Source of the DNA: an uncultured Dorea sp.
GTDB taxonomy: Bacteria > Bacillota > Clostridia > Lachnospirales > Lachnospiraceae
Assembly: GCA_910589275.1 (NCBI GenBank)
Contig: CAJUTH010000006.1
Span: 47,140 to 111,139, forward strand
DNA: 64,000 nucleotides
Reading direction: 5' to 3'
The position numbers and the translations under genes were made by a program. The notes under the pieces are model-generated. The model saw only the letters and a program-made list of their open reading frames with translations, made no database searches and was not told the DNA's origin. Position 1 is the first letter of the stretch; every line of letters starts with the position of its first letter. This document shows positions 24,632-33,683 of this stretch, in pieces.

Positions 24632-26269
24632 ATGTTTATGAGAAACGTTAAGAGGAAAATTGCATGGTCATTTTCTGTAGTTATGATGATGGCGCTGTGT
24701 TGCCCGGCCATAGCTTTTGCTGCGGAAGAGGCGGAGGAATATGTGCCGTCTATGTACGCCAGCTTCTGGGCGCTGATTCCGCCGGTGGTTGCAATTGTGC
24801 TGGCGCTGATCACGAAGGAGGTATACAGCTCTTTGTTTATCGGAGTGCTGATTGGAGGTCTGTTCTATTCGGGCTTCACCTTTGAGACGACGATTACCCA
24901 TGTCTTTCAGGATGGTATCATCGGAGTGCTGTCTGACAGCTATAACGTAGGAATCTTGGTATTCTTAGTAGTGCTGGGCATTATGGTATGCCTGATGAAC
25001 AAGGCGGGCGGTTCCGCTGCTTTCGGGCGCTGGGCAGAGGTACATATCAAGAGCCGTGCGGGCGCGCAGCTTGCAACCATCCTGCTGGGAGTGCTGATCT
25101 TTATTGACGATTATTTTAACTGCCTGACCGTGGGAAGCGTTATGCGCCCGGTGACGGACAAGCACAATATTTCCCGCGCGAAGCTGTCTTACCTGATTGA
25201 CGCGACGGCGGCTCCGGTCTGCATTATCGCGCCGATTTCTTCATGGGCGGCGGCAGTAACGGGATTTGTAGAGGGCGAGGACGGATTATCCATTTTTGTA
25301 CGCGCGATTCCTTATAACTTCTATGCGCTGCTTACGATTGTTATGATGATCACGCTGGTAGTGCTGAATGTGGATTACGGCTCGATGAAGGTTCATGAGA
25401 AGAATGCGCAGGAGAAAGGCGATCTGTATACGACGCCAGACAGGCCGTATGCCAATGCGGAGGAAGAGATCGCAAGCAGCAAGGGCAAGGTGATTGATCT
25501 GGTATTTCCGATTGTATCTCTGATCATCTTCTGCGTCATCGGAATGATCTGGACCGGCGGTTTCTTTGAGGGAGAAGGGTTTGTTGCGGCATTTTCAAAC
25601 AGCGACGCCTCCGTGGGACTTGCTGTGGGAAGCTTCTTTGCATTTGTGATTACGATTGCGTTCTATCTGGCGCGCAGAGTTCTGAAGTTTAATGAGTGCA
25701 TGTCCTGTATTCCGGACGGATTTAAGGCAATGGTGCCAGCGATCCTGATCCTGACGCTGGCGTGGACCTTGAAGGCAATGACAGACAGCCTTGGAGCGGC
25801 TGAATTTGTAGCCGGGGCTATGGAAAATGCAGCGGGCGGACTGGTGAACTTCCTGCCGGCAATTATCTTCTTAGTTGGATGCTTTCTGGCTTTTGCAACG
25901 GGAACCTCATGGGGAACCTTTGGTATCCTGATTCCTATCGTAGTTGCCGTATTTGCGGGAACCAATGAGACGATGATGATCATTTCTATTTCCGCATGTA
26001 TGGCGGGCGCTGTGTGCGGCGACCACTGTTCGCCGATTTCCGATACCACGATCATGGCGTCGGCGGGAGCACAGTGCAACCATGTGAATCATGTATCCAC
26101 ACAGCTTCCCTATGCGATCACCGTAGCGGCAGTATCCTTTGTGACCTATCTGGTGGCAGGATTTGTACAGACAGCGTTTATCGCGCTTCCAGTGGGAATC
26201 GTACTGATGGTTCTGACGCTGATCATTCTGAGAAATTTTGGGGGCGGCAGCGGAGCGGAAGCCGCATAG
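24632..26269 (+). CDS. NhaC-family Na+/H+ antiporter
   Basis: 545-aa polytopic membrane protein of the NhaC superfamily. An N-terminal signal-like segment (VVMMMALCCPAIAFA) is followed by about 12 helices. Typical features: FIDDYFNCLTVGSVMRPVTD near residues 167-186, IDATAAPVCIIAPISSWAA near 190-208, ATGTSWGTFGILIPI near 430 and CGDHCSPISDTTIMASAGA near 467, the signature second half. RBS AAGGAG. The alternative ATG six bases later is equally possible. It is a single-gene unit between two terminators. Some NhaC relatives exchange organic acids rather than H+, so the ion is inferred. Confidence 0.87.
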   Translation: MFMRNVKRKIAWSFSVVMMMALCCPAIAFAAEEAEEYVPSMYASFWALIPPVVAIVLALITKEVYSSLFIGVLIGGLFYSGFTFETTITHVFQDGIIGVLSDSYNVGILVFLVVLGIMVCLMNKAGGSAAFGRWAEVHIKSRAGAQLATILLGVLIFIDDYFNCLTVGSVMRPVTDKHNISRAKLSYLIDATAAPVCIIAPISSWAAAVTGFVEGEDGLSIFVRAIPYNFYALLTIVMMITLVVLNVDYGSMKVHEKNAQEKGDLYTTPDRPYANAEEEIASSKGKVIDLVFPIVSLIIFCVIGMIWTGGFFEGEGFVAAFSNSDASVGLAVGSFFAFVITIAFYLARRVLKFNECMSCIPDGFKAMVPAILILTLAWTLKAMTDSLGAAEFVAGAMENAAGGLVNFLPAIIFLVGCFLAFATGTSWGTFGILIPIVVAVFAGTNETMMIISISACMAGAVCGDHCSPISDTTIMASAGAQCNHVNHVSTQLPYAITVAAVSFVTYLVAGFVQTAFIALPVGIVLMVLTLIILRNFGGGSGAEAA

Positions 26270-26300
26270 TTAAATTCAGTTGAATTATAAAAATAGGAAG

Positions 26301-26342
26301 ATAGTCCATATACAAAGCGAAAAAGTATATGGACTATTTTTC
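26301..26342 (+). terminator. Terminator after the NhaC-type gene
   Basis: ATAGTCCATATAC (26301-26313) pairs perfectly with GTATATGGACTAT (26325-26337), followed by TTTTTC. The stem has 13 bp and an 11-nt loop. The following 26343-26520 is AT-rich with no gene. Confidence 0.85.
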
Positions 26343-26524
26343 TGTGGGTATTTTCGGGGTGACAAAACAATATCCAGCTATCGTCTGCCCTTTTTGTATA
26401 TTATGGGTGGTATCTGTAAAAACTGAAATGTAAGTCCATATATGAAAATAGTAGAATAGTTTTATACTTTAATATTTGGAAAAAATATATTTTTAATAGT
26501 TTTTGACTTGCACGTCTGAAACTT

Positions 26525-26553
26525 TTGACTTTTTTACCGTTTTCGGATATAAT
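26525..26553 (+). promoter_or_regulatory. Strong promoter of the DUF4143 ATPase gene
   Basis: TTGACT (26525-26530), 17-bp spacer, TATAAT (26548-26553). A second TTTTTGACTT lies about 25 bp upstream. It gives a short 5' leader to the AAGGAGGT ribosome binding site at 26569. Confidence 0.8.
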
Positions 26554-26581
26554 ATGGATTAGAAATGCAAGGAGGTGCATG

Positions 26582-27817
26582 ATGGCTGAACTAATAAACC
26601 GACCGGAATATTTAAAACAACTGATTCAAAACAGGGATGTGGATTTAGTTAAGATCGTTACAGGCATCCGCAGATGTGGGAAATCAACCTTGTTAGACCT
26701 GTTTCATCAGTATCTGTCGGATGAGGGAGTAGCGGACGATCACATTATCCATATGAATTTAGAGTCTTTGCGTTACCGCGATCTTTCCGATTACCTTTCC
26801 TTCTATGATTATGTAAGTGGGCGCATTCCAAAGGAGGGGAAGACATACCTGATTTTTGATGAACTTCAGGCTATCGAGCATTGGGAGAAAGCGGTGGAGT
26901 CTTTCCGCTTGGATTTTGATGTGGATATTTATATTACAGGTTCTAACGCTTACTTACTATCCACGGAATTTTCCACGCTGCTTTCGGGAAGATATGTAGA
27001 AATCCGCATGCTGCCTTTGTCTTTTAAGGAATTTTTATCTTTCTATGAATTTGCTTCCGCCGTTACAATGGAAGAGAAATTTCAGAGATATCTGCAGTTT
27101 GGCGGTTTGCCCATACTAAGAGAGTACCAGTTTAACGAAGAGGGGATCAGTCAGGCATTAGAGGGGATTTATTCTACCGTAGTCCTGCGGGATATCCTTC
27201 AGCGAAACGACGGAGCGGATCAGAATATGCTCCAGAAAATTATGCTGTTCCTCTGTTCTAATATCGGCAGTATTACTTCCCCTAACAGCATCGGCCATGT
27301 ATTATCAAATGAGGGAGAGCTTCAGAAGGGGAAAAATGTGGCGGGCAAAACCGTTGATAAATATATCGCTATGCTGCAAAAAGCGTTTGTATTTTATACG
27401 GTAGGCCGCTATGATGTAAAGGGAAAACAGCTTTTGAAGACATTGGGCAAGCATTATATCGTTGATCTGGGATTTCGCAATATGCTTCTTGGTTACCGGG
27501 ATGCCGACCGGGGGCATATCTTGGAAAATATCGTATTCTTAGAACTGATCCGACGGGATTACCGTGTCTATATCGGAAAGGTAAGAGAAACAGAAGTAGA
27601 TTTTGTAGCGGAAAAACCAAGCGATAAGCTGTATATCCAAGTTACGGAAAGTATGCAGACGCCGGAGACAAGAGAACGGGAACTGAAGTCCCTGCGCATG
27701 ATATCTGATAATTACGAAAAAATCATATTGTCCATGGATCGAAGCTACATCCGTTCTTATGATGGGATTAAATCCATTTATTTAATTGATTGGCTTTTAG
27801 GTAACAGTTCAGCTTAG
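26582..27817 (+). CDS. AAA ATPase with DUF4143 nuclease-like C-terminus
   Basis: Stand-alone ATPase of the large AAA_14/DUF4143 family, common in gut Clostridia. Walker A is GIRRCGKST near residue 24 and Walker B is YLIFDELQAIEHWEKAV near 92. TGSNAYLLSTEFSTLLSGRY (sensor region) and LPLSFKEFL follow. The C-terminal DUF4143 part contains YIVDLGFRNMLLG and the PD-(D/E)xK-like core ENIVFLELIRR ... EVDFVAE. At about 411 aa it is of normal length. The ATG at 26582 fits the AAGGAGG RBS best; an adjacent ATG at 26579 is also possible. The cellular role of the family is unknown. It is monocistronic. Confidence 0.85.
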   Translation: MAELINRPEYLKQLIQNRDVDLVKIVTGIRRCGKSTLLDLFHQYLSDEGVADDHIIHMNLESLRYRDLSDYLSFYDYVSGRIPKEGKTYLIFDELQAIEHWEKAVESFRLDFDVDIYITGSNAYLLSTEFSTLLSGRYVEIRMLPLSFKEFLSFYEFASAVTMEEKFQRYLQFGGLPILREYQFNEEGISQALEGIYSTVVLRDILQRNDGADQNMLQKIMLFLCSNIGSITSPNSIGHVLSNEGELQKGKNVAGKTVDKYIAMLQKAFVFYTVGRYDVKGKQLLKTLGKHYIVDLGFRNMLLGYRDADRGHILENIVFLELIRRDYRVYIGKVRETEVDFVAEKPSDKLYIQVTESMQTPETRERELKSLRMISDNYEKIILSMDRSYIRSYDGIKSIYLIDWLLGNSSA

Positions 27818-27853
27818 TACAGCATGTAAACACTTTCTTTTTTCATAAGGAAC

Positions 27854-27862
27854 TGGTATAAT
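27854..27862 (+). promoter_or_regulatory. Extended -10 promoter of the M16C peptidase gene
   Basis: TGGTATAAT gives a TGn extended -10 box. The -35 region is weak (TTTCTT). It lies about 50 nt upstream of the ATG and 40 nt after the preceding stop codon. Confidence 0.55.
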
Positions 27863-27910
27863 GATTTATCAGATTTGGTTAGAATATAAAATAAAAATGG
27901 AGAGATTTCG

Positions 27911-30841
27911 ATGAGCGTAAAAGATGTAATACAGTATGAGGTCATAAAAGAGCAGGAGTTAAAGGATGTGAAGTGCCATGGGTATCTTCTGAGGCATAAG
28001 AAGAGCGGCGCGCGTCTAGTTCTGATGGAGGCGGCGGATGATAATAAGGTATTTTCCATCGGATTCCGCACGCCGCCGGAGGACAGCACCGGCCTGCCGC
28101 ATATCCTAGAGCACTCGGTGCTCTGCGGCTCGAAGAATTTCCCGGTAAAGGATCCCTTCGTGGAGCTGGTGAAGGGTTCTATGAATACCTTCCTGAATGC
28201 GATGACTTATCCGGACAAGACGGTGTATCCGGTGGCAAGCTGCAATGATAAGGATTTTTGCAATCTGATGCATGTGTATCTGGACGCGGTGTTCTATCCG
28301 AATATTTACCAGCATGAGGAGATTTTCCGGCAGGAGGGCTGGAGCTATAAGTTAGAGAGCGAGGAGGCGGATCTGGAGTATAACGGAGTCGTCTATAATG
28401 AGATGAAGGGCGCGTTTTCCTCACCGGAGGGAGTGCTTGACCGGGTTACCTTAAATTCGCTGTTTCCGGATACCTCCTATGCCTTTGAGTCCGGGGGAGA
28501 CCCGGATGAGATCCCGAACTTAAGCTATGAGCAGTTTCTGGCGTTCCATAAGAAATATTACCATCCTTCCAACAGCTATATTTACCTGTACGGGGATATG
28601 GATATGGAAGAGCGGCTGATTTGGCTGGATAAGGAGTATTTGAGCAAATTCGACCGGATCAAAATTGATTCTAAGATCCGTTATCAGGAGCCGTTCCTTA
28701 AGATGAAGGAGGTAAGGCTGCCTTATTCTATTACCAGCGAGGAGCCGGTAGAGGACAATACCTATTTATCCTATAACAAGGTGATCGGCACAAGTCTTGA
28801 TAAGGAGCTTTATTTGGCGTTTGAAATCTTGGATTACGCGCTGCTTTCCGCGCCGGGAGCGCCGCTTAAGAAAGTGCTTTTAGAGGCCGGAATCGGCAAG
28901 GATATTATGGGATCTTATGACAATGGGATTTACCAGCCGATCTTTTCCGTGGTAGCGAAGAATGCTAACGCGGAACAAAAGGGCGCGTTTGTGGAATTAA
29001 TCGAGGGACTGCTGGCAGAGATGGCAGAGAAGGGCATCGATAAGAAGGCGCTGGAGGCAGGAATCAATTATCATGAATTTCAGTACCGAGAGGCGGACTA
29101 TGGACGCTATCCAAAGGGGCTGATGTATGGACTTCAGATTATGGATAGCTGGCTGTACGATGAGAAAGAGCCTTTTATGCATATTCAGGCGTTAGATACC
29201 TTTGAATTTTTAAAGAGCCAGATGCATACCGGATATTTTGAGGATTTGGTCCGCAAATACCTGCTGGACAACCAGCATGGGGCGGTTATCGTTGTGGAGC
29301 CGGAGCAGGGGCGCACCGCCCGGATGGACAAGGAGCTTCACGAGAAGCTTCAGGCATATAAGAACAGCCTGAGCAAGGAAGAAATCCGCGGGCTGGCAGC
29401 GCAGACGAAGGCGCTGGAGGAATACCAGTCTGAGCCGTCGGACGAGGAAGCTTTAGCAACGATCCCGGTTCTTAGGAGAGAAGATATTTCAAGGGAACCT
29501 CAGCCGATTTACAATAAAGAAATGAAAATTGCAGATATCCCGGTTGTTTTTCATGAGATCGATACCAATGGAATCGGCTATGTGACGCTGCTCTTTGATA
29601 TGTCAGAGGTTCCGAAAGAGCTGCTTCCCTATGTGGGGATCCTGCAGGGAGTATTGGGCATTATTGATACGGAGAATTATGAGTATGGCGAATTGTTTAA
29701 TGAGATTAATCTGTATACGGGAGGGATCGGCACTTCCATGGAGCTGTATCCGGATGTGACGAAGGTCCGTGAGAAGGAGTTTAAGGCCACCTTTGAGATC
29801 AAGGCAAAATCCTTATATGGGAAGCTTTCTGTGGCCTTTGCCATGATGAAGGAGATCCTGACCAAATCAAAGCTTGGGGATGAGAAGCGGTTAAAAGAGA
29901 TTTTAGCTATGACTACATCAAGACTTCTGATGCGGTTTACGTCTAACGGCCATGTGACGGCGGCGCTCCGGGCGCAGTCTTACGCGTCTCCGTCGGCGAA
30001 GCTGAAGGATATGACGAATGGAATCAGTTACTACCAGAAGGTTTCTTATATCGAGAAGAATTTTGAAGCGGAGAAGGAAAGTCTAATTTCCAATCTTGAG
30101 AAACTGGCCAAAGCATTGTTCCGGGCAGATCATATGATGATCAGCTACACGGCGGAGCGGGAAGGGCTTCCGGCTCTTAAGGCAGAGGTGAAAGACTTTG
30201 CAGAAGATTTATTTACAGAGGAAGTAAAGCTTGGAGAAACAGACCGGTGCATCATTCACTGTGAGAAGTTAAATGAAGGCTTTAAGACGGCTTCTAAAGT
30301 ACAGTATGTGGCAAGATGCGGTAATTTTATCGATGGCGGAGCGTCTTATACCGGCGTACTTCAGGTGCTGAAGGTGATTATGGGCTACGAGTATCTGTGG
30401 CAGAATATCCGGGTGAAAGGCGGGGCATACGGCTGTATGAGCAGCTTTAACCGGATTGGGGAAGGCTTTTTTGTATCCTACCGGGATCCGAACCTTGCCC
30501 GGACCATCGAAGTCTACGAAGGCGTGGCAGAGTATCTAAGGAACTTTACGGTCAGTGATTATGATATGAATAAATATGTAATCGGCACTATGAGCAATCT
30601 GGATCAGCCTATGACGCCGTCCCTGAAGGGAGACCGGTCTTTAAACCTGTATATGAACCATGTGAGCGAAGATATGCTCCGGGAGGAGCGCAGGCAGGTG
30701 TTAGAGGCGGATCAGGACGATATCCGCAGGCTTGCGCCGGTTGTGGAGGCGATGATGAAGGCGGACCAGCTCTGCGTTATCGGAAGCGAGGAGAAAATTG
30801 AGGAAGCGAAGGATATGTTCGATACGGTTACCGTATTTTAA
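27911..30841 (+). CDS. M16C-family (presequence protease-like) zinc metallopeptidase
   Basis: 976-aa peptidasome of the insulinase superfamily, subfamily M16C (PreP / Hyp-like). The inverted zinc motif HxxEH is HILEHSVLCGS near residue 63, with the third ligand Glu expected in the YNGVVYNEMKGAFSSPEG segment near 160. The second half contains the M16C-associated domain and the catalytically inert C-terminal repeat (VKGGAYGCMSSFNRIGEGFF near 835). It lacks a signal peptide, so it is cytosolic and acts on unfolded peptides. RBS GGAGAG. The length matches the family. Confidence 0.93.
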   Translation: MSVKDVIQYEVIKEQELKDVKCHGYLLRHKKSGARLVLMEAADDNKVFSIGFRTPPEDSTGLPHILEHSVLCGSKNFPVKDPFVELVKGSMNTFLNAMTYPDKTVYPVASCNDKDFCNLMHVYLDAVFYPNIYQHEEIFRQEGWSYKLESEEADLEYNGVVYNEMKGAFSSPEGVLDRVTLNSLFPDTSYAFESGGDPDEIPNLSYEQFLAFHKKYYHPSNSYIYLYGDMDMEERLIWLDKEYLSKFDRIKIDSKIRYQEPFLKMKEVRLPYSITSEEPVEDNTYLSYNKVIGTSLDKELYLAFEILDYALLSAPGAPLKKVLLEAGIGKDIMGSYDNGIYQPIFSVVAKNANAEQKGAFVELIEGLLAEMAEKGIDKKALEAGINYHEFQYREADYGRYPKGLMYGLQIMDSWLYDEKEPFMHIQALDTFEFLKSQMHTGYFEDLVRKYLLDNQHGAVIVVEPEQGRTARMDKELHEKLQAYKNSLSKEEIRGLAAQTKALEEYQSEPSDEEALATIPVLRREDISREPQPIYNKEMKIADIPVVFHEIDTNGIGYVTLLFDMSEVPKELLPYVGILQGVLGIIDTENYEYGELFNEINLYTGGIGTSMELYPDVTKVREKEFKATFEIKAKSLYGKLSVAFAMMKEILTKSKLGDEKRLKEILAMTTSRLLMRFTSNGHVTAALRAQSYASPSAKLKDMTNGISYYQKVSYIEKNFEAEKESLISNLEKLAKALFRADHMMISYTAEREGLPALKAEVKDFAEDLFTEEVKLGETDRCIIHCEKLNEGFKTASKVQYVARCGNFIDGGASYTGVLQVLKVIMGYEYLWQNIRVKGGAYGCMSSFNRIGEGFFVSYRDPNLARTIEVYEGVAEYLRNFTVSDYDMNKYVIGTMSNLDQPMTPSLKGDRSLNLYMNHVSEDMLREERRQVLEADQDDIRRLAPVVEAMMKADQLCVIGSEEKIEEAKDMFDTVTVF

Positions 30842-30863
30842 TGTGGTTTCAGTCTGATGGACA

Positions 30864-30941
30864 TGCGGCAGCTATGTTCCGTCAATCTGTGGGAGCCGGA
30901 ACATGTGGGCCGCAGAACCTCAAAATGAGGGGGCATAGCTG
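30864..30941 (+). other. Structured RNA-like element upstream of era
   Basis: TGCGGC (30864-30869) pairs with GCCGCA (30909-30914), and inside it ATGTTCCG (30874-30881) pairs with CGGAACAT (30897-30904). A CCTC/GAGG hairpin follows. An alternative, CAGCTATG (30869-30876) with CATAGCTG (30934-30941), is mutually exclusive with the first pairing. There is no T-run. It occupies most of the 139-nt gap before era. Confidence 0.45.
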
Positions 30942-30980
30942 ACATACCGGGAGAAAAGAACGTAAGTTAAGGGAGATACC

Positions 30981-31877
30981 ATGAGAAAGGATTATAAATC
31001 GGGCTTTGTGACGCTGATCGGGCGGCCGAATGTGGGGAAATCTACGCTGATGAATTACTTGATCGGCCAGAAGATCGCAATTACGTCCAATAAGCCCCAG
31101 ACCACAAGGAACCGGATCCAGACGGTCTTAACCAGAGAGGAAGGGCAGATTATTTTCGTGGATACGCCAGGGATCCATAAGGCGAAGAATAAGCTCGGCA
31201 GTTACATGGTCAATGTGGCGGAGCGGACCTTAAACGAGGTGGACGTGGTGCTGTGGCTGGTGGAGCCCACCACCTTTATCGGCGCCGGGGAGCGGCATAT
31301 CGCAGCGCAGCTTAAGAAGGTAAGGACGCCGGTGCTTCTGGTTATTAATAAAGTAGATATGGTAAAGAAAGAAGAAGTTTTTGCGTCCATTTCCGCTTAT
31401 AAAGATATCTATGACTTTGCGGAGATCATTCCGGTCTCCGCAAGGAATGGAGATAATACGGACGAGCTGGTCAAAGAGGTATTCCGCTATCTGCCCTACG
31501 GGCCGCAGTTTTACGACGAGGATACGGTTACAGATCAGCCGGAGCGTCAGATCGTGGCGGAGCTGATCCGGGAGAAGGCGCTGCACTGCCTGAATGAGGA
31601 AATCCCCCACGGCATCGCCGTTGTGATCGACCGTATGAAGAAAAAAGGGAAGGTTATGCACATTGACGCCACGATTATCTGCGAGCGGGATTCCCACAAG
31701 GGGATAATTATTGGAAAACAAGGAAATATGTTGAAAAAGATTGGAAGCACGGCAAGGTACGAGATTGAGAAAATGCTGAATTTACAGGCAAATCTCAAGC
31801 TTTGGGTGAAGGTGAAGAAGGACTGGAGAGACAGCGATTTCCTTGTGAAAAATTTTGGATACCGGGAAGACGAATAA
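30981..31877 (+). CDS. era: GTPase Era
   Basis: Essential GTPase that binds the 3' end of 16S rRNA during 30S assembly. G1 is GRPNVGKST at residues 14-22, G2 is TTRNRIQ, G3 is DTPGIHK near 61, G4 is NKVD near 124. The C-terminal KH domain has GIIIGKQGNMLKKIGSTAR near 235. It ends VKNFGYRED, typical of the family. At 298 aa it is of normal length. RBS AAGGGAG. It is followed by a YqzL-like gene and recO, the B. subtilis order. Confidence 0.97.
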   Translation: MRKDYKSGFVTLIGRPNVGKSTLMNYLIGQKIAITSNKPQTTRNRIQTVLTREEGQIIFVDTPGIHKAKNKLGSYMVNVAERTLNEVDVVLWLVEPTTFIGAGERHIAAQLKKVRTPVLLVINKVDMVKKEEVFASISAYKDIYDFAEIIPVSARNGDNTDELVKEVFRYLPYGPQFYDEDTVTDQPERQIVAELIREKALHCLNEEIPHGIAVVIDRMKKKGKVMHIDATIICERDSHKGIIIGKQGNMLKKIGSTARYEIEKMLNLQANLKLWVKVKKDWRDSDFLVKNFGYREDE

Positions 31878-31931
31878 AAAGCCCCTTCCATAGGACAACC
31901 TAATTCTTATAACAGAGGATGAGGTGAGTCT

Positions 31932-32123
31932 ATGGAAGAACAGTACTGGAACAAATTTATGGCATCGGGAAGCGTGCAGGATTATTTGAATTACCGGGGA
32001 ATCGCGATCTGCGCGAAGGTAATGAGAAAATACGGACAGGGTCCGGCTGAGAGAACAGGGGAAATTTTAAGTGAACCAGATAACGGTAATGGGTATGATT
32101 CTATCCGCCATGCCCATCGGTGA
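31932..32123 (+). CDS. YqzL-like small protein between era and recO
   Basis: 63-codon frame starting MEEQYWNKFMASGSVQDYLNYRG. The pattern W-x2-F-x2-[ST]G-x3-YL-x-Y and the position between era and recO match Bacillus YqzL, a short protein of unknown role. RBS GAGGTGAG upstream. Its 3' 53 nt overlap the start of recO in another frame, so residues after about 47 may be shaped by that overlap. An alternative is that only recO is translated here; moderate confidence. Confidence 0.55.
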   Translation: MEEQYWNKFMASGSVQDYLNYRGIAICAKVMRKYGQGPAERTGEILSEPDNGNGYDSIRHAHR

Positions 32124-32814
32124 GTATGATAAGCGGGTAGTACTGCTGACAAGGGAAAGAGGCAAGATATCAGCATTTGCAAGAGGGGCGCGAAAACCGG
32201 GAAGCGTCCTTAGCGGCTGCGTGATGCCTCTTTCCTTTGGAGAATTTACGGTCTATGAGGGGCGGACATCCTATACGCTGATGTCGGCCTCTATTTCTAA
32301 TTATTTCGCGGAGCTCAGGGAAGATATGGAGGGCGCTTATTACGGCTTTTATTTTATGGAGATTGCGGATTATTACTGCCGGGAGGCAAATGACGAGAGG
32401 GAGATGCTAAAGCTTTTGTACCAGTCCCTTAGGGCGGTTCTAAAGGACAGCATTCCCAACCGGCTGGTGCGGCGTATCTTTGAGCTGAAGGCGGTTTGCA
32501 TCAATGGAGAGGCGCCGCAGGTGTTTCAGTGTGTGGTGTGCGGAGATACCGATAGAGAAGGGCAGTTCAGCGTGAAAAAGGGCGGGAAGGTCTGCGAAGA
32601 GTGTGTCGGCGGTGTGTTTGACGGTATGGAGCTTCAGGATTCCACTTGGCATGCGCTGCAGTATATCGTCGGTTCCAGTGTGGAGAAGCTGTATACTTTT
32701 ACCGTGTCGGAAGCGGTTCTTAAGGAGCTTGAGACGGTAATGGAGCGGTATCTGGACGTGTATGTGGATAAGAGGTTTAAGTCGTTAGAAATACTGGAGA
32801 GTATGAAATTATAA
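32071..32814 (+). CDS. recO: DNA repair protein RecO
   Basis: Recombination mediator that loads RecA through RecFOR. An N-terminal OB fold (VMGMILSAMPIGEYDKRVVLL, then KISAFARGARKPGS) is followed by a helical domain and a zinc-binding motif. That motif is CVVCGDTDREGQF ... CEEC, near residues 154-176. At 247 aa it is of typical length. The GTG start at 32071 has AGGGGAA 7-8 nt upstream; an ATG at 32089 would also preserve the OB fold. It overlaps the YqzL-like gene. Confidence 0.93.
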   Translation: MNQITVMGMILSAMPIGEYDKRVVLLTRERGKISAFARGARKPGSVLSGCVMPLSFGEFTVYEGRTSYTLMSASISNYFAELREDMEGAYYGFYFMEIADYYCREANDEREMLKLLYQSLRAVLKDSIPNRLVRRIFELKAVCINGEAPQVFQCVVCGDTDREGQFSVKKGGKVCEECVGGVFDGMELQDSTWHALQYIVGSSVEKLYTFTVSEAVLKELETVMERYLDVYVDKRFKSLEILESMKL

Positions 32815-32890
32815 AATCATAGGGAAAATGGAGAAAACAGAGAAAGCAGGCAGAGCTGAAAACTGCACCATCTTAAAGAATATGTATATG

Positions 32891-32986
32891 TTATTGAACA
32901 TTAGTAGTTCAATATGTATACCTTATTGAACGTTAGTAGTTCAATAAGTATATGTTATTGAACATTGATAGTTCAATAAGCATATA
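32891..32986 (+). repeat. Three phased 32-bp palindromic repeats (putative operator array)
   Basis: Copies start at 32891, 32923 and 32955, a period of exactly 32 bp. Each contains TTGAAC, seven bases (ATTAGTA, GTTAGTA, ATTGATA), then GTTCAA. The arms extend to TTATTGAAC/GTTCAATAA in the last two. The array ends about 27 bp before the ferritin-like gene. A TTGAAC of the last copy could act as a -35 with TATATT/TATTAT downstream. The same palindrome recurs at 56658-56676. Confidence 0.85.
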
Positions 32987-33012
32987 TTATTACAAAGGTT
33001 ATATTCGGAGAG

Positions 33013-33579
33013 ATGATTCATATGGTAGAAAAAATAAAGCCTCTGTCCAATACATGTAATTTTTCAGGTATAAAACCAATTATGATGGATCTGCCGTATC
33101 CGCCGATCCAAGTAAAAGAGAAGAATCGCGCCTATGCCGATTTGCTCAGTGTAGATTACTGTGGATCCGTATCGGAACTGTCTGCGATAACGCAGTATAT
33201 TAACAATGAAAACCGCTTGTCTTACGGCATGTGTCAGACGGCGCAGACGCTTTTGGGAATTGCATCAGCGGAGATGGTCCACCTGCAGAAATTGGGGGAA
33301 ATGATTATTCTATTGGGAGGACAGGTGGATTTTATAGCGAAAATGAGAGGCGGAAGACGGCAGATGTGGACGCCGGGATATTTAAATATTCCGGATAATG
33401 TTAAAAAAATGCTGTTAGCAGATATGGAGGCTGAAAAAGCAGCGATCAATCAGTATGAGGCGCATATAAGAATGATCAATGACTGTTATGTAAATGCGGT
33501 ACTGGCAAGGATTATTAAGGACGAAGAATATCATCTGATGTTGCTTCAAACGCTTCTGGAAGAAGTGGATTATGCTTAA
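33013..33579 (+). CDS. Ferritin-like di-iron protein
   Basis: 188-aa four-helix-bundle protein of the ferritin-like superfamily. Candidate metal ligands lie in the canonical order: Glu in SVSELSAITQY near residue 55, ExxH in SAEMVHLQKLGE near 86, Glu in MEAEKAAINQYEAH near 142, and ExxH in DEEYHLMLLQ near 172. That resembles rubrerythrin-type or manganese-catalase-like bundles, but no C-terminal rubredoxin Cys pairs are present. The conserved lead MDLPYPPIQV is typical. Start: ATG 33013 or ATG 33022 (RBS CGGAGAG). It is preceded by three operator-like repeats, which suggests regulation by an iron, oxygen or peroxide signal (inference). Confidence 0.75.
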   Translation: MIHMVEKIKPLSNTCNFSGIKPIMMDLPYPPIQVKEKNRAYADLLSVDYCGSVSELSAITQYINNENRLSYGMCQTAQTLLGIASAEMVHLQKLGEMIILLGGQVDFIAKMRGGRRQMWTPGYLNIPDNVKKMLLADMEAEKAAINQYEAHIRMINDCYVNAVLARIIKDEEYHLMLLQTLLEEVDYA

Positions 33580-33582
33580 AAC

Positions 33583-33622
33583 CTTGAAAAGTCATACCGC
33601 AGAAGTTATAATATCCGTTAAG
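33583..33622 (+). repeat. Upstream copy of duplicated glyS-type promoter (left flank of the R-M island)
   Basis: This 40-bp segment matches 37885-37924 at 36 positions. It contains TTGAAA (33584-33589), a 17-bp spacer and TATAAT (33607-33612), so it is a consensus promoter. Weaker similarity (AAAAAG hairpin then GGCGGCT) continues to about 33672. It would drive the restriction-modification genes from a distance of about 290 nt. Confidence 0.85.
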
Positions 33623-33683
33623 AGTTAAGCCGGAAGGCAGACGCGGCAGAAAAAGCATATGCTTCAGGCGGCTTGTGGGAAAT

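Noticed and set aside
32891..32986. CRISPR array
   Set aside because: The 32-bp units are nearly identical over their whole length including the would-be spacers, only three occur, and no cas genes are near; better read as operators.
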